Source: Flavihumibacter stibioxidans (lineage in GTDB: Bacteria; Bacteroidota; Bacteroidia; Chitinophagales; Chitinophagaceae). From it: DNA of 64,000 bases. The stretch's first letter is position 1. Each line of letters begins with the position of its first letter. Below the pieces are notes generated by a model, which was not told where the DNA came from, searched no databases, and was given only the letters and a program-made list of their open reading frames with translations. Shown one piece after another: positions 49,705 through 58,110 of the stretch. Location of the stretch: NCBI RefSeq assembly GCF_014332695.1, contig NZ_MBUA01000012.1, positions 863,858 to 927,857 of the forward strand. Reading direction: 5' to 3'. The position numbers were made by a program, and so were the translations under genes.

Positions 49705-51351
49705 ATGAAGAACAAGATACTGAAATTATCACCGGCCGACAATGTACTCGTTGCGTTGACTGACCTTCGTAAAGGCGAATTAGTCTCCTGTGAAAACGAG
49801 GAATTCCTGTTACAGGAACCCATACCCGCCAAGCATAAATTTTTTATGAATGATATGGCTTCGGGCGACAGCGTTTTTATGTATGGCGTGCTGGTTGGCA
49901 AACTCCTGCATGCAGTTTCCAAAGGAACAAAAGTGCATACCGGCAATACGCGCCATGCTGCGGAGCCCTACCGCTATCGCGGTTATGATTATAAATGGCA
50001 GGCACCGGACACCAGCCGGTTCAGGGGACTGACATTCAACGGTTTTCACCGGAGTGATGGCAGGGTAGGCACTGCTAATTACTGGATTTTCATCCCCACT
50101 GTTTTTTGTGAAAACAGGAACCTGGACGTGATTCGCGAAGTTCTTGAAAACGAGCTGGGATATTCAGCAACAGAAAAATACAGGTCCTATACCAACAGCT
50201 TGCTATCGGCATATAAGGATGCCCGTCCCTTATCTGATGCAGCCATGCATTCATTTGGTCCGGATCCCACACGAACAGACAGGCCTTTTAAGAATGTAGA
50301 TGGCATCCGCTTCCTGAAGCACGAGGGCGGTTGCGGCGGCATCAGACAGGACGCAGCGGTATTGGGTAAATTACTCGCAGCATATGCCAACCACCCCAAT
50401 GTTGGCGGAGTAACGATTTTAAGTCTTGGCTGCCAAAACCTCCAGGTAACGGAATTACTGGAAGAAATTAAAACACAAAACCCCGGATTCAACAAACCAA
50501 TGGTTGTGCTCGAACAGCAACAGGCCGGAACTGAGGAAGAACTGATCACCACTGCCATCCGAAAAACTTTCGAAGGCCTGATAGCCATTAATCAGCAGGA
50601 AAGAAAACCAGCACCACTGGACAAACTCTGCATTGGTGTGAAGTGTGGCGGCAGTGACGGTTTCAGTGGAATTTCCGCCAACCCTGCTGTAGGCTATTGT
50701 GCCGACCTGCTGGTTGCCCTTGGCGGAAAAATTATTCTGGCGGAATTTCCTGAACTCTGCGGTGTTGAACAGGATCTGCTCGATCGTACGGAAGATCCTG
50801 GCGCTGCACAGAAATTTATTGACCTCATGAAGAACTATGAATCGATTGTCACCCGCGCTGGTTCCGGCTTTCACATGAATCCATCACCTGGCAATATCAG
50901 GGATGGACTGATCACCGATGCCATGAAAAGCGCAGGGGCGGCAAAGAAGGGAGGCACTTCACCTATAACCGATGTGCTGGATTATACCGAACCTGCAGTA
51001 AAGCCGGGACTGAATCTTCTCTGCACACCAGGGAACGATGTGGAAGCTACAACAGGCAAAGCTGCCAGCGGCGCCACCCTGATTCTCTTTACTACCGGCC
51101 TGGGAACCCCTACCGGCAATCCCATATGTCCTACCATCAAAATCGCTACAAACTCAGTATTGGCGAAAAAAATGAAAGATATCATTGATATTGATACCGG
51201 AGCTATTATTGATGGAACAAAAACCATTTCGGAAATGGGAGAGGATATCCTGCACTTTTGCATTCACTGCGCGAGTGGTGAAATTGTTCCGAAGGCTGTA
51301 CTCCTTAACCAGAATGATTTCATTCCCTGGAAAAGAGGTGTATCCCTATAA
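49705..51351 (+). CDS. uxaA: UxaA/altronate-dehydratase family protein
   Basis: A 548-aa lyase of the altronate/galactarate dehydratase family. The N-terminal SAF-like domain (~1-90; ILKLSPADNVLVALTDLRKGE) is followed by the large catalytic part: GYHR-like FHRSDGRVGTANYWIFIPTV, HEGGCGGIRQDAAVLGKLLAAY, LSLGCQNLQ, CGGSDGFSGISANPAVGYCADLLV and TTGLGTPTGNPICPTIKIATNS. Known members dehydrate D-altronate to 2-keto-3-deoxy-gluconate using iron. No UxaB or UxaC accompanies it, so the substrate here may be a different aldonic acid, for example from oxidation by the GMC enzyme. It starts 3 bp after nagA and overlaps the converging CstB-like gene by 6 bp. Confidence 0.85.
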   Translation: MKNKILKLSPADNVLVALTDLRKGELVSCENEEFLLQEPIPAKHKFFMNDMASGDSVFMYGVLVGKLLHAVSKGTKVHTGNTRHAAEPYRYRGYDYKWQAPDTSRFRGLTFNGFHRSDGRVGTANYWIFIPTVFCENRNLDVIREVLENELGYSATEKYRSYTNSLLSAYKDARPLSDAAMHSFGPDPTRTDRPFKNVDGIRFLKHEGGCGGIRQDAAVLGKLLAAYANHPNVGGVTILSLGCQNLQVTELLEEIKTQNPGFNKPMVVLEQQQAGTEEELITTAIRKTFEGLIAINQQERKPAPLDKLCIGVKCGGSDGFSGISANPAVGYCADLLVALGGKIILAEFPELCGVEQDLLDRTEDPGAAQKFIDLMKNYESIVTRAGSGFHMNPSPGNIRDGLITDAMKSAGAAKKGGTSPITDVLDYTEPAVKPGLNLLCTPGNDVEATTGKAASGATLILFTTGLGTPTGNPICPTIKIATNSVLAKKMKDIIDIDTGAIIDGTKTISEMGEDILHFCIHCASGEIVPKAVLLNQNDFIPWKRGVSL

Positions 51352-52725
51352 TACCGGAACAGCTGTCAGATCACCTTCCACGCAGGTAACCCGCTGGAAA
51401 CCGTCCAGTTTAAGGAGCGAATAGGCTATTGTAGCACGGTATCCGCTGTCGCAACATAATAAATAGCTGCGGCTCTTTTGCAACTGACCCGATTTATGCG
51501 GAATGGATTCCAATGGCATATTTATAGACTGTGGCAGGTGGTGTGCTTTGTATTCACATTCAGTCCGGAGGTCGAGTATTACCAACCCCGGCTCCTTCAC
51601 GGTAAAACCCGCATATTGCTGGTGTCCTATGACAGGCACAGCGGCCGTCTCAAAACCATCCTTTGACCAGCCTTTCACCCCTTCCTTCAGGTAGCCGATA
51701 ATATTGTGGTATCCGATGCGCGACAGGTGAATGATGCTCTCCCGTTCACGCCCCTTTTCCGTGACCAGTAAGATCGGCTGGCGGATATCCTTCACCACGT
51801 TCCCCACCCAGGAGGAAAAGTCATCACACAATCCGATAAACAGTGATCCCGGAATATATTGACGCTGGAAATCAGCTACCTGCCGGGTATCTATCACTAC
51901 TGCATCCTCAGCCTGCCATTGGAGGTAAAAATCCTTTGACGAAAGCGCCCGGTTCCCTTTTTTCAATACCTCTTCCAGGTCGGGAATATCACCTGTTGCG
52001 TTCATCAGGATATTAAATGGATAATACGCCGGCGGTTCCGCCAGGTTTTCCGTTACCCGCCTGATAAACTCATCCCTGGTAATGTCCTGACTCAGTGCAA
52101 AATTCGTCTGCTTTTGCCGGCCCAGGGTATCAAAGGTCATTTCACCTATCTTTCTGCCACAGGCACTTCCGGCCCCATGACCCGGATATACCAGCACCTC
52201 ATCTGCCAGTGGTATGATCTTGTTCCTCAGCGAATCAAATAGGAGGCCTGCAAGAAAGTCCGGGGTCATCTCCGCCTTCACCCGCTGCACGAGATCAGGG
52301 CGGCCCACATCATCAATGAAAAGGGTATCACCGGTAAATATCGCATAGTCTTTCCCGTTATTATCTATTAACAGGTAGGTACTCGATTCGAGAGAATGTC
52401 CCGGTGTATGCATCACCCTGATGCTGCAATCGCCCAGGGATAATATTTCGCCATCCTTTGCCACATGTGCCTTGTACATGGGCGTGGCAGTGGGGCCGAA
52501 AACAATGGTTGCCCCTGTCTTTTCGGCCAGCTCCTGGTGGCCACTCACGAAATCGGCATGAAAATGCGTTTCCAGGATAAAGCGGATTTTAGCCTTGTTC
52601 TTCCTGGCAAGCGTAAGATAGGGCTGAGGGTCCCGCAAAGGGTCAATAATGGCCGCCTCCCCATTACACTCAATATAATAGGAAGCCTCGGCAAGACCCC
52701 TGGTATATAACTGTTCTATTTTCAT
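51346..52725 (-). CDS. CstB-like persulfide dioxygenase/sulfurtransferase, copy 2
   Basis: A second MBL-rhodanese-rhodanese protein, 459 aa. MBL motif ETHFHADFVSG (His54, His56, Asp58, Phe59), VMHTPGHSLESS, FTGDTLFIDDVGRPDL and VYPGHGAGSACGR. A pseudo-rhodanese (~260-355, no active Cys in ILLVTEKGRERES) and a C-terminal rhodanese with active Cys in LLCCDSGYRATI follow. It is divergent from sqr, and a TGTGA-type palindrome in the 220-bp gap probably controls both. It is clearly paralogous to 27605-29005 but well diverged, so the two copies may act on different persulfides. Its 3' end overlaps uxaA by 6 bp with no terminator between. Confidence 0.88.
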   Translation of the reverse strand: MKIEQLYTRGLAEASYYIECNGEAAIIDPLRDPQPYLTLARKNKAKIRFILETHFHADFVSGHQELAEKTGATIVFGPTATPMYKAHVAKDGEILSLGDCSIRVMHTPGHSLESSTYLLIDNNGKDYAIFTGDTLFIDDVGRPDLVQRVKAEMTPDFLAGLLFDSLRNKIIPLADEVLVYPGHGAGSACGRKIGEMTFDTLGRQKQTNFALSQDITRDEFIRRVTENLAEPPAYYPFNILMNATGDIPDLEEVLKKGNRALSSKDFYLQWQAEDAVVIDTRQVADFQRQYIPGSLFIGLCDDFSSWVGNVVKDIRQPILLVTEKGRERESIIHLSRIGYHNIIGYLKEGVKGWSKDGFETAAVPVIGHQQYAGFTVKEPGLVILDLRTECEYKAHHLPQSINMPLESIPHKSGQLQKSRSYLLCCDSGYRATIAYSLLKLDGFQRVTCVEGDLTAVPVL

Positions 52726-52881
52726 ACATCATACGCTTAAAGAATGGCCATCGATTGACACCTCCAAAATTGCAACAGCCGCCTCTCTCCATAAGTGCTT
52801 AATGTTACAGATAACCATGAATTTGATCAGCTCCAGCGGAATGGTGTTTTTCATGGAAATTATAGGACTTGCCGGGTCCTG

Positions 52882-52897
52882 CGTGATATTTGTCACG
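52882..52897. promoter_or_regulatory. Crp/Fnr-type palindrome between cstB-like and sqr
   Basis: CGTGA-TATTTG-TCACG, perfectly symmetric, 49 bp upstream of sqr. It shares the GTGA-N6-TCAC core with the two sites near the crp-like gene some 22 kb away. Nothing else is recognisable in the 220-bp gap. Confidence 0.68.
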
Positions 52898-52945
52898 AAG
52901 CCTTTTTCCAAATCATCGTAACTGGCATATAAAATATTATGCCAT

Positions 52946-54142
52946 ATGCCGGTTAAGCACCAGATAGTAATCATTGGCGGAGGAAATGCAGGCATTTCCG
53001 TAGCGTCCAAACTGCTCCTTAAAGACAAACAACTTGATATCGCGATCATTGATCCTGCCGACAAACATTATTACCAGCCTGCATGGACACTGGTAGGCGG
53101 CGGTGTTTTTGACATCAACGCCACGGTTCGCAACGAAGCGGATGTGATGCCCAAAGGCGTGAAATGGATCAAACAGAAGGTAACCTCCTTCTCACCGGAA
53201 GAAAACTCCGTACAACTCGACAACAACGAAACCGTAACCTATGAGTTCCTGGTAGTTGCTGCCGGTATCCAGCTCAACTGGGGTGAAATCAAAGGACTGA
53301 AGGAAACCCTTGGTAAAAACAATGTTTGCTCCAATTACAGCTTCGATTATGCACCTTATACTTTTGAATGCCTGAAAAACCTGAAAGGCGGAAAGGCTAT
53401 TTTCACCAACCCTCACACCCCGGTAAAATGCGGTGGCGCGCCTCACAAGATCATGTACCTGGCAGCAGACTATTTCCGCAAAAACGGACTGCTGGATAAG
53501 GTGGATATCCAGTACTGGAGTGGCGCAGGCAAGCTCTTTGCTGTTCCGCACTACGAAAAGACACTGCTGAAAGTGGTGGAAAAAGGAAATATCAAACTCA
53601 ACTTCAACGTAAAACTGGTTGAAATTGACGGCCCGGGGAAAAAGGCAAAATTTGTTGGTATCGGCGAAAAGAACAAGGATGAAGAGTACCTGGTCGATTT
53701 TGATATGATCCACGTAACCCCGCCGCAAAGCGCACCGGATTTTATCAGGAACAGTTCCCTGGCCAATGCCGCCGGCTGGGTGGATGTTGACAAACACAGT
53801 TTGCAGCACAACAAATACCCCAATATTTTTTCACTGGGCGACTCCTCCGGCCTGCCCACCAGCAAAACAGGTGCGGCCATCCGCAAACAGTCACCCGTAC
53901 TGGTAGAAAACCTGCTGGCATGCATCAGGCAGCAGGCTTTTACCGCCAAATATGATGGCTACACTTCCTGTCCGCTGGTAACAGGTTACGGCAAACTGGT
54001 ACTGGCAGAATTTGATTACGAGAACAAACCCCAGGAGACCTTCCCTATTGACCAGAGCAAGGAAAGGTGGAGCATGTACATGCTGAAGCGCCATATCCTT
54101 CCCTGGCTCTACTGGGCTAAGATTTTACCCGGAAAAGCTTAA
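52946..54142 (+). CDS. sqr: Sulfide:quinone oxidoreductase-like FAD enzyme
   Basis: Membrane-associated flavoprotein of 398 aa that oxidises sulfide to sulfane sulfur or persulfide and passes electrons to quinone. The FAD motif is QIVIIGGGNAGISVASKLL and the second ATG/GD motif SLGDSSGLPTSKTGAA. Redox Cys in HTPVKCGGAPHKIMY and YTSCPLVTGYGKL are at positions used by type II (mitochondrial-like) SQR. A C-terminal amphipathic WSMYMLKRHILPWLYWAKIL probably anchors to the membrane. It is followed by a CBS gene 31 bp downstream and by cydAB. Together with the CstB-like proteins this makes a sulfide oxidation branch feeding quinol to cytochrome bd. Confidence 0.92.
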   Translation: MPVKHQIVIIGGGNAGISVASKLLLKDKQLDIAIIDPADKHYYQPAWTLVGGGVFDINATVRNEADVMPKGVKWIKQKVTSFSPEENSVQLDNNETVTYEFLVVAAGIQLNWGEIKGLKETLGKNNVCSNYSFDYAPYTFECLKNLKGGKAIFTNPHTPVKCGGAPHKIMYLAADYFRKNGLLDKVDIQYWSGAGKLFAVPHYEKTLLKVVEKGNIKLNFNVKLVEIDGPGKKAKFVGIGEKNKDEEYLVDFDMIHVTPPQSAPDFIRNSSLANAAGWVDVDKHSLQHNKYPNIFSLGDSSGLPTSKTGAAIRKQSPVLVENLLACIRQQAFTAKYDGYTSCPLVTGYGKLVLAEFDYENKPQETFPIDQSKERWSMYMLKRHILPWLYWAKILPGKA

Positions 54143-54173
54143 TACATCAACTAAAAACAAAAACAATCTAACG

Positions 54174-54623
54174 ATGGCTACTGTCAATGACATTCTGAAG
54201 TTTCGCGCAACCAATCAGATTTACCAGGTAAGGCCTGATATCTCTGTTTATGACGCGGTTAAGGTAATGGGCGAAAACAACGCAGGTTCCGTGCTGGTAA
54301 TGGACCAGGATGGCACTATGCTGGGCATCCTGACGGAAAGGGATTACGCACGTAAAATTGTGCTGAAGGGAAAGCGCTCCATTGATACACTGGTCAGCGA
54401 AATCATGACGCCGGCCGAAAAAATCATCCACGTGGGCAGGGGTACCAGTATCCAGGAATGCATGGAAAAAATGTCAGGTAAAAAGATCAGGCACCTGCCT
54501 GTACTCGAAAATGGCAAACCTGTAAGTGTCATCAGTATTGGCGATGTGGTTTCCTTACTGATCCGCGAACAGGAACACACCATCCAGGTTATGTCCAACT
54601 ATATCCAGGGCGTCAACATCTGA
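54174..54623 (+). CDS. Tandem CBS-domain protein
   Basis: A 149-aa cytoplasmic protein made of two CBS motifs (IYQVRPDISVYDAVKVMGENNAGSV; IIHVGRGTSIQECMEKMSGK), a Bateman module that usually binds adenine nucleotides. LGILTERDYARKIVLKGK and VSVISIGDVVSLLIREQEH are the conserved tails. It is co-directional with sqr and ends at a clear terminator. Its role may be energy sensing; no partner domain is attached. Confidence 0.92.
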   Translation: MATVNDILKFRATNQIYQVRPDISVYDAVKVMGENNAGSVLVMDQDGTMLGILTERDYARKIVLKGKRSIDTLVSEIMTPAEKIIHVGRGTSIQECMEKMSGKKIRHLPVLENGKPVSVISIGDVVSLLIREQEHTIQVMSNYIQGVNI

Positions 54624-54648
54624 CTATTTTAATCCCCCATACCATCAT

Positions 54649-54676
54649 CAGGGTCCTTTCGGGCCCTGGTTTTTTT
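54649..54676 (+). terminator. Terminator of the sqr-CBS transcript
   Basis: CAGGGTCC pairs with GGGCCCTG (one G-T pair) around TTTC, followed by G and seven T. Canonical intrinsic terminator. Confidence 0.9.
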
Positions 54677-54787
54677 ATTCCTGCCATTCAGTAAATAGTA
54701 CCATAAAGAACGAAATTCTGTCCATACCTTTAAAGAGGGTTAGGTGTAGCTTTGCAAAAGATAATTGGTTGTAAACAACAGGATAAT

Positions 54788-55672
54788 ATGCCGGAACAAA
54801 TACCAACCGTCGGAATGTGTAACCTACTGGGAGATGATTTCACATTGAACGACATCCTGATCTATCACCTGAGCGATTTCCTGAAAACCCATCCCAATAT
54901 GGTTTTCCCGCATCGGCACTCATTCTTCCAGATCCTTTATTTCACCAAAAGCGGCGGAAAACACACGATTGATTTTGATGGATATGAGGCAGAAGCCGGA
55001 CAGATCTATTTCATGATACCCGGACAGGTGCATACATGGAGCTTCACTGACAACACTGAAGGCTTTCTGGTAAATTTTACTGAATCCTTTTTCAGTTCTG
55101 TTTTTATCAACCCGCATTATATTTCCGACTTCCCTTTTTTCAGCGGAATTTCTGGTGACAATGTGCTGAAGGTTCCGAAAAAAATGCAACCGGAACTGCT
55201 GCAGTTGTTTATCAATATGCAGGCAGAATGCAAGAGCCAGCAGGAATATAAATATGATTACCTGCGCGCCAAACTGGTGGAATTGTTTGTACTGGTCAGC
55301 AGGAAACTCGTGAGTGACAAAACCAGCAAACTAACCCGCCACAATTATCTCATCCTGCGGAATTTCCAGAAACTGATCGAACAACAATACAAGGTCAACA
55401 AGCTGCCCAAGGAATATGCTGAGCTGTTGTTTATTACTCCCAATCACCTGAACGCGCTGTGCAAAAGCACCCTGGGCAAAGCAGCCGGCGAAATCATCCG
55501 CGACCGCGTGTTGCTGGAAGCCAGGCGCCTGCTTGTAAATTCCGACTATAATGTTTCACAAATATCTCACCAGTTGAATTTCGATGACCCCTCCTATTTC
55601 GTCAAGTTCTTCAAGAAATACATCGGCGTTACACCGGAGGAATTCAGAAAAACCAAACTGGCCATCAAATAA
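54788..55672 (+). CDS. AraC-family transcriptional regulator
   Basis: A 294-aa regulator starting at [17 protein letters not shown] (ATG at 54788; a longer TTG start is less likely). The N-terminal cupin (~30-120: [46 protein letters not shown]) senses a small ligand. The C-terminal double helix-turn-helix has [21 protein letters not shown] and [32 protein letters not shown]. It lies 12 bp upstream of cydA, which is unusual for a regulator and suggests co-transcription with, and perhaps control of, cydAB. Confidence 0.92.
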   Translation: MPEQIPTVGMCNLLGDDFTLNDILIYHLSDFLKTHPNMVFPHRHSFFQILYFTKSGGKHTIDFDGYEAEAGQIYFMIPGQVHTWSFTDNTEGFLVNFTESFFSSVFINPHYISDFPFFSGISGDNVLKVPKKMQPELLQLFINMQAECKSQQEYKYDYLRAKLVELFVLVSRKLVSDKTSKLTRHNYLILRNFQKLIEQQYKVNKLPKEYAELLFITPNHLNALCKSTLGKAAGEIIRDRVLLEARRLLVNSDYNVSQISHQLNFDDPSYFVKFFKKYIGVTPEEFRKTKLAIK

Positions 55673-55683
55673 AATTTGTCATC

Positions 55684-57072
55684 ATGGATGTAGAAGTATT
55701 ATCGCGGATCCAATTTGCCTTCACTATCGCCTTCCATTATATCTATCCGCCGCTTAGTATCGGACTGGGGTTGATCCTGGTGATCATGGAAGGGCTCTAC
55801 CTGAAAACAGGGAAAAAGATTTATGAAGACATGACCCGATTCTGGATCAAGATCTTTGCTCTCATCTTCGGACTGGGTGTGGCTACCGGCATCATCATGG
55901 AATTTGAATTCGGTACTAACTGGGCCACCTATTCGAAATATGTGGGAGATATTTTCGGCAGTGCGCTGGCAGCCGAAGGTATCTTCGCCTTCGCCCTGGA
56001 GAGCGGCTTCCTGGGAATTCTCCTGTTTGGCTGGAACCGTGTCAGTTCAAAAGTCCATTTCTTTTCCACTATCATGGTATTCCTTGGATCCATGTTCAGC
56101 GCTGTCTGGATCGTGGTTGCCAACAGCTGGCAGCAAACCCCTGCCGGATACCATATTGTGGGTGATGGCCTGAATGCAAGGGCCGAGATCACAGATTTCT
56201 GGGCCATGGTTTTTAATCCTTCCAGTGTTGACAGGCTGACCCATGTATGGATAGGCGCTTTCCTCGCCGGAGCATTCCTGGTATTGAGTGTGAACGCGTA
56301 TTATATACTTAAGAATAAACACCTCGAAATCGCCCGGCCTTCTTTTAAAATCGCACTGGCAGTTGCCACCATCTTCTCCCTGGCGCAATTGTTCACCGGG
56401 CATAAAAGCGCCGACGGTGTAGCTGTTAACCAACCCGCAAAACTAGCCGCACTGGAAGGTCATTTTGACAGCACTGCCGCAGCAGACATGTATTTGCTGG
56501 GATGGGTGAACAAGGAAAGCCAGACCACCAGCGGACTAAAAATTCCCGGCGGACTCAGTTTCCTGATTCACTACGATTTCAAGACACCGGTTACCGGGTT
56601 GAATGCTTTTAAACCCGAAGACCGCCCTTCACAGGTAAATGCTGTTTTTCAATTTTACCATATCATGGTTGCCATCGGCATGGCTTTGATCGCTCTGACG
56701 CTTTATGCAAGCTGGTTATGGAAACGCGGCACCCTGTTTGATAAAAAATGGCTCATGACCATTTTCGTGTGGGCGGTACTGTTACCCCAGATTGCCAACC
56801 AGGCGGGATGGTTCGCAGCAGAAATGGGCCGCCAGCCCTGGGTCGTATACGGATTACTCAGGACCTCCGATGCCCTGTCCAATGCGGTTAAAGCAGAGCA
56901 GGTGCTGATCTCCCTGATTATGTTCACCCTGGTTTACCTGACCCTGCTCATACTATTCCTTTATTTGCTGAACAAAAAGATCCAGCATGGACCGGTTATG
57001 ACAGAGCATCACGGCGAAGACGATGAATCCGGGGATTCCAGCAGGAGACAAAACCCCATCATGCACCATTAA
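55684..57072 (+). CDS. cydA: Cytochrome bd oxidase subunit I
   Basis: Quinol-oxidising, heme-bearing subunit of the bd-type terminal oxidase in the inner membrane, 462 aa with about nine helices. [22 protein letters not shown] contains the His ligand of high-spin heme; [19 protein letters not shown] and the hallmark [13 protein letters not shown] near the C-terminus are present. The Q-loop is short. High oxygen affinity fits sulfide-rich or microaerobic conditions, and bd oxidases resist sulfide, which matches the adjacent sqr. It is followed by cydB after 9 bp. Confidence 0.95.
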   Translation: MDVEVLSRIQFAFTIAFHYIYPPLSIGLGLILVIMEGLYLKTGKKIYEDMTRFWIKIFALIFGLGVATGIIMEFEFGTNWATYSKYVGDIFGSALAAEGIFAFALESGFLGILLFGWNRVSSKVHFFSTIMVFLGSMFSAVWIVVANSWQQTPAGYHIVGDGLNARAEITDFWAMVFNPSSVDRLTHVWIGAFLAGAFLVLSVNAYYILKNKHLEIARPSFKIALAVATIFSLAQLFTGHKSADGVAVNQPAKLAALEGHFDSTAAADMYLLGWVNKESQTTSGLKIPGGLSFLIHYDFKTPVTGLNAFKPEDRPSQVNAVFQFYHIMVAIGMALIALTLYASWLWKRGTLFDKKWLMTIFVWAVLLPQIANQAGWFAAEMGRQPWVVYGLLRTSDALSNAVKAEQVLISLIMFTLVYLTLLILFLYLLNKKIQHGPVMTEHHGEDDESGDSSRRQNPIMHH

Positions 57073-57081
57073 ACTTTAGCT

Positions 57082-58110
57082 ATGTTTTTAGGAATCGATT
57101 ACAATACATTGTGGTTTCTGGTATTCGGCGCAGTGATTACCGGATACGCCATTCTCGACGGCTTTGACCTGGGTGCCGGGGCCCTCCACCTCTTTCTCAA
57201 AAAGGAAAAGAGCCGCAGGATTGCTTTAAATGCCATCGGACCTGTCTGGGATGGTAATGAAGTATGGCTGGTGATCGCGGGAGGTGCATTGTTCGCAGGC
57301 TTCCCGGTTGCATATGCTGCAGTGTTTTCAGCATTTTACCTTCCGGCTATGATCTTCCTGATCGGACTGATCTGGCGTGCCGTGGCCATAGAGTTCAGAA
57401 GTAAGGAACCCGGACCTAAATGGCGGCTGACCTGGGATATCGTATATACTTTCGCCTGTGTGGTGGTGACCCTGTCATTGGGGCTCATGCTTGGAAACGT
57501 GGCACTGGGATTGCCACTGAATGAGCAAAAAGAATTCGCCGGCGGAATGGGCACCTTCTTCAACCCGTTTTCAATTATGGTGGCCGTAACCACACTGGCA
57601 CTTTTCATGACACACGGAGCCATCTACCTGGCCATGAAAACCGAAGACAGGCTTTATACCAGGCTGACCATCCTGGCAAAAAACTTCAATATATTTTTCC
57701 TGGTTGTATTTGCACTAACGACCTTGTATACCCTATTATATATTCCGCACCTGAGTGATAAAATAAGAAGTAATCCGGCCTACTTTATTTTCCCCGCCAT
57801 CATGCTGCTGGCCATTGCCAATATCCCCCGGCAACTGAAAAAAGGGAACTACGGCTTCGCTTTCATCAGCTCTTCCGTGACGATTGCCGCACTGCTGGTG
57901 GCAGTAGCCGTGGAAGTCTTTCCCAACCTCCTGTATGCCAGCAACAACCCGGCCAACAGCATCACCATCGACAATGCAGCTTCATCACAAAAAACCATGG
58001 GAACCCTGCTGCTTATTGCTGCAATTGGCACGCCCCTGGTCGGCATTTATACCAGCTTTGTTTTCTGGACCTTTAAAGGCAAGGTTAAACTGGATGAAAC
58101 AAGTTATTGA
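57082..58110 (+). CDS. cydB: Cytochrome bd oxidase subunit II
   Basis: Structural subunit of cytochrome bd, 342 aa, eight to nine helices. TGYAILDGFDLGAGALHLFL and GPVWDGNEVWLVIAGGALFAGFP are invariant CydB motifs. It completes the operon with cydA; no short cydX-like gene follows. Its 3' end overlaps a converging sulfatase gene by 7 bp. Confidence 0.95.
   Translation: MFLGIDYNTLWFLVFGAVITGYAILDGFDLGAGALHLFLKKEKSRRIALNAIGPVWDGNEVWLVIAGGALFAGFPVAYAAVFSAFYLPAMIFLIGLIWRAVAIEFRSKEPGPKWRLTWDIVYTFACVVVTLSLGLMLGNVALGLPLNEQKEFAGGMGTFFNPFSIMVAVTTLALFMTHGAIYLAMKTEDRLYTRLTILAKNFNIFFLVVFALTTLYTLLYIPHLSDKIRSNPAYFIFPAIMLLAIANIPRQLKKGNYGFAFISSSVTIAALLVAVAVEVFPNLLYASNNPANSITIDNAASSQKTMGTLLLIAAIGTPLVGIYTSFVFWTFKGKVKLDETSY

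Noticed and set aside
42774-51351. A standard 3-keto-glycoside degradation locus
   Set aside because: The usual DUF1080-type hydrolase, TIM-barrel isomerase and small dehydrogenase subunit are all absent, so only a partial resemblance can be claimed.
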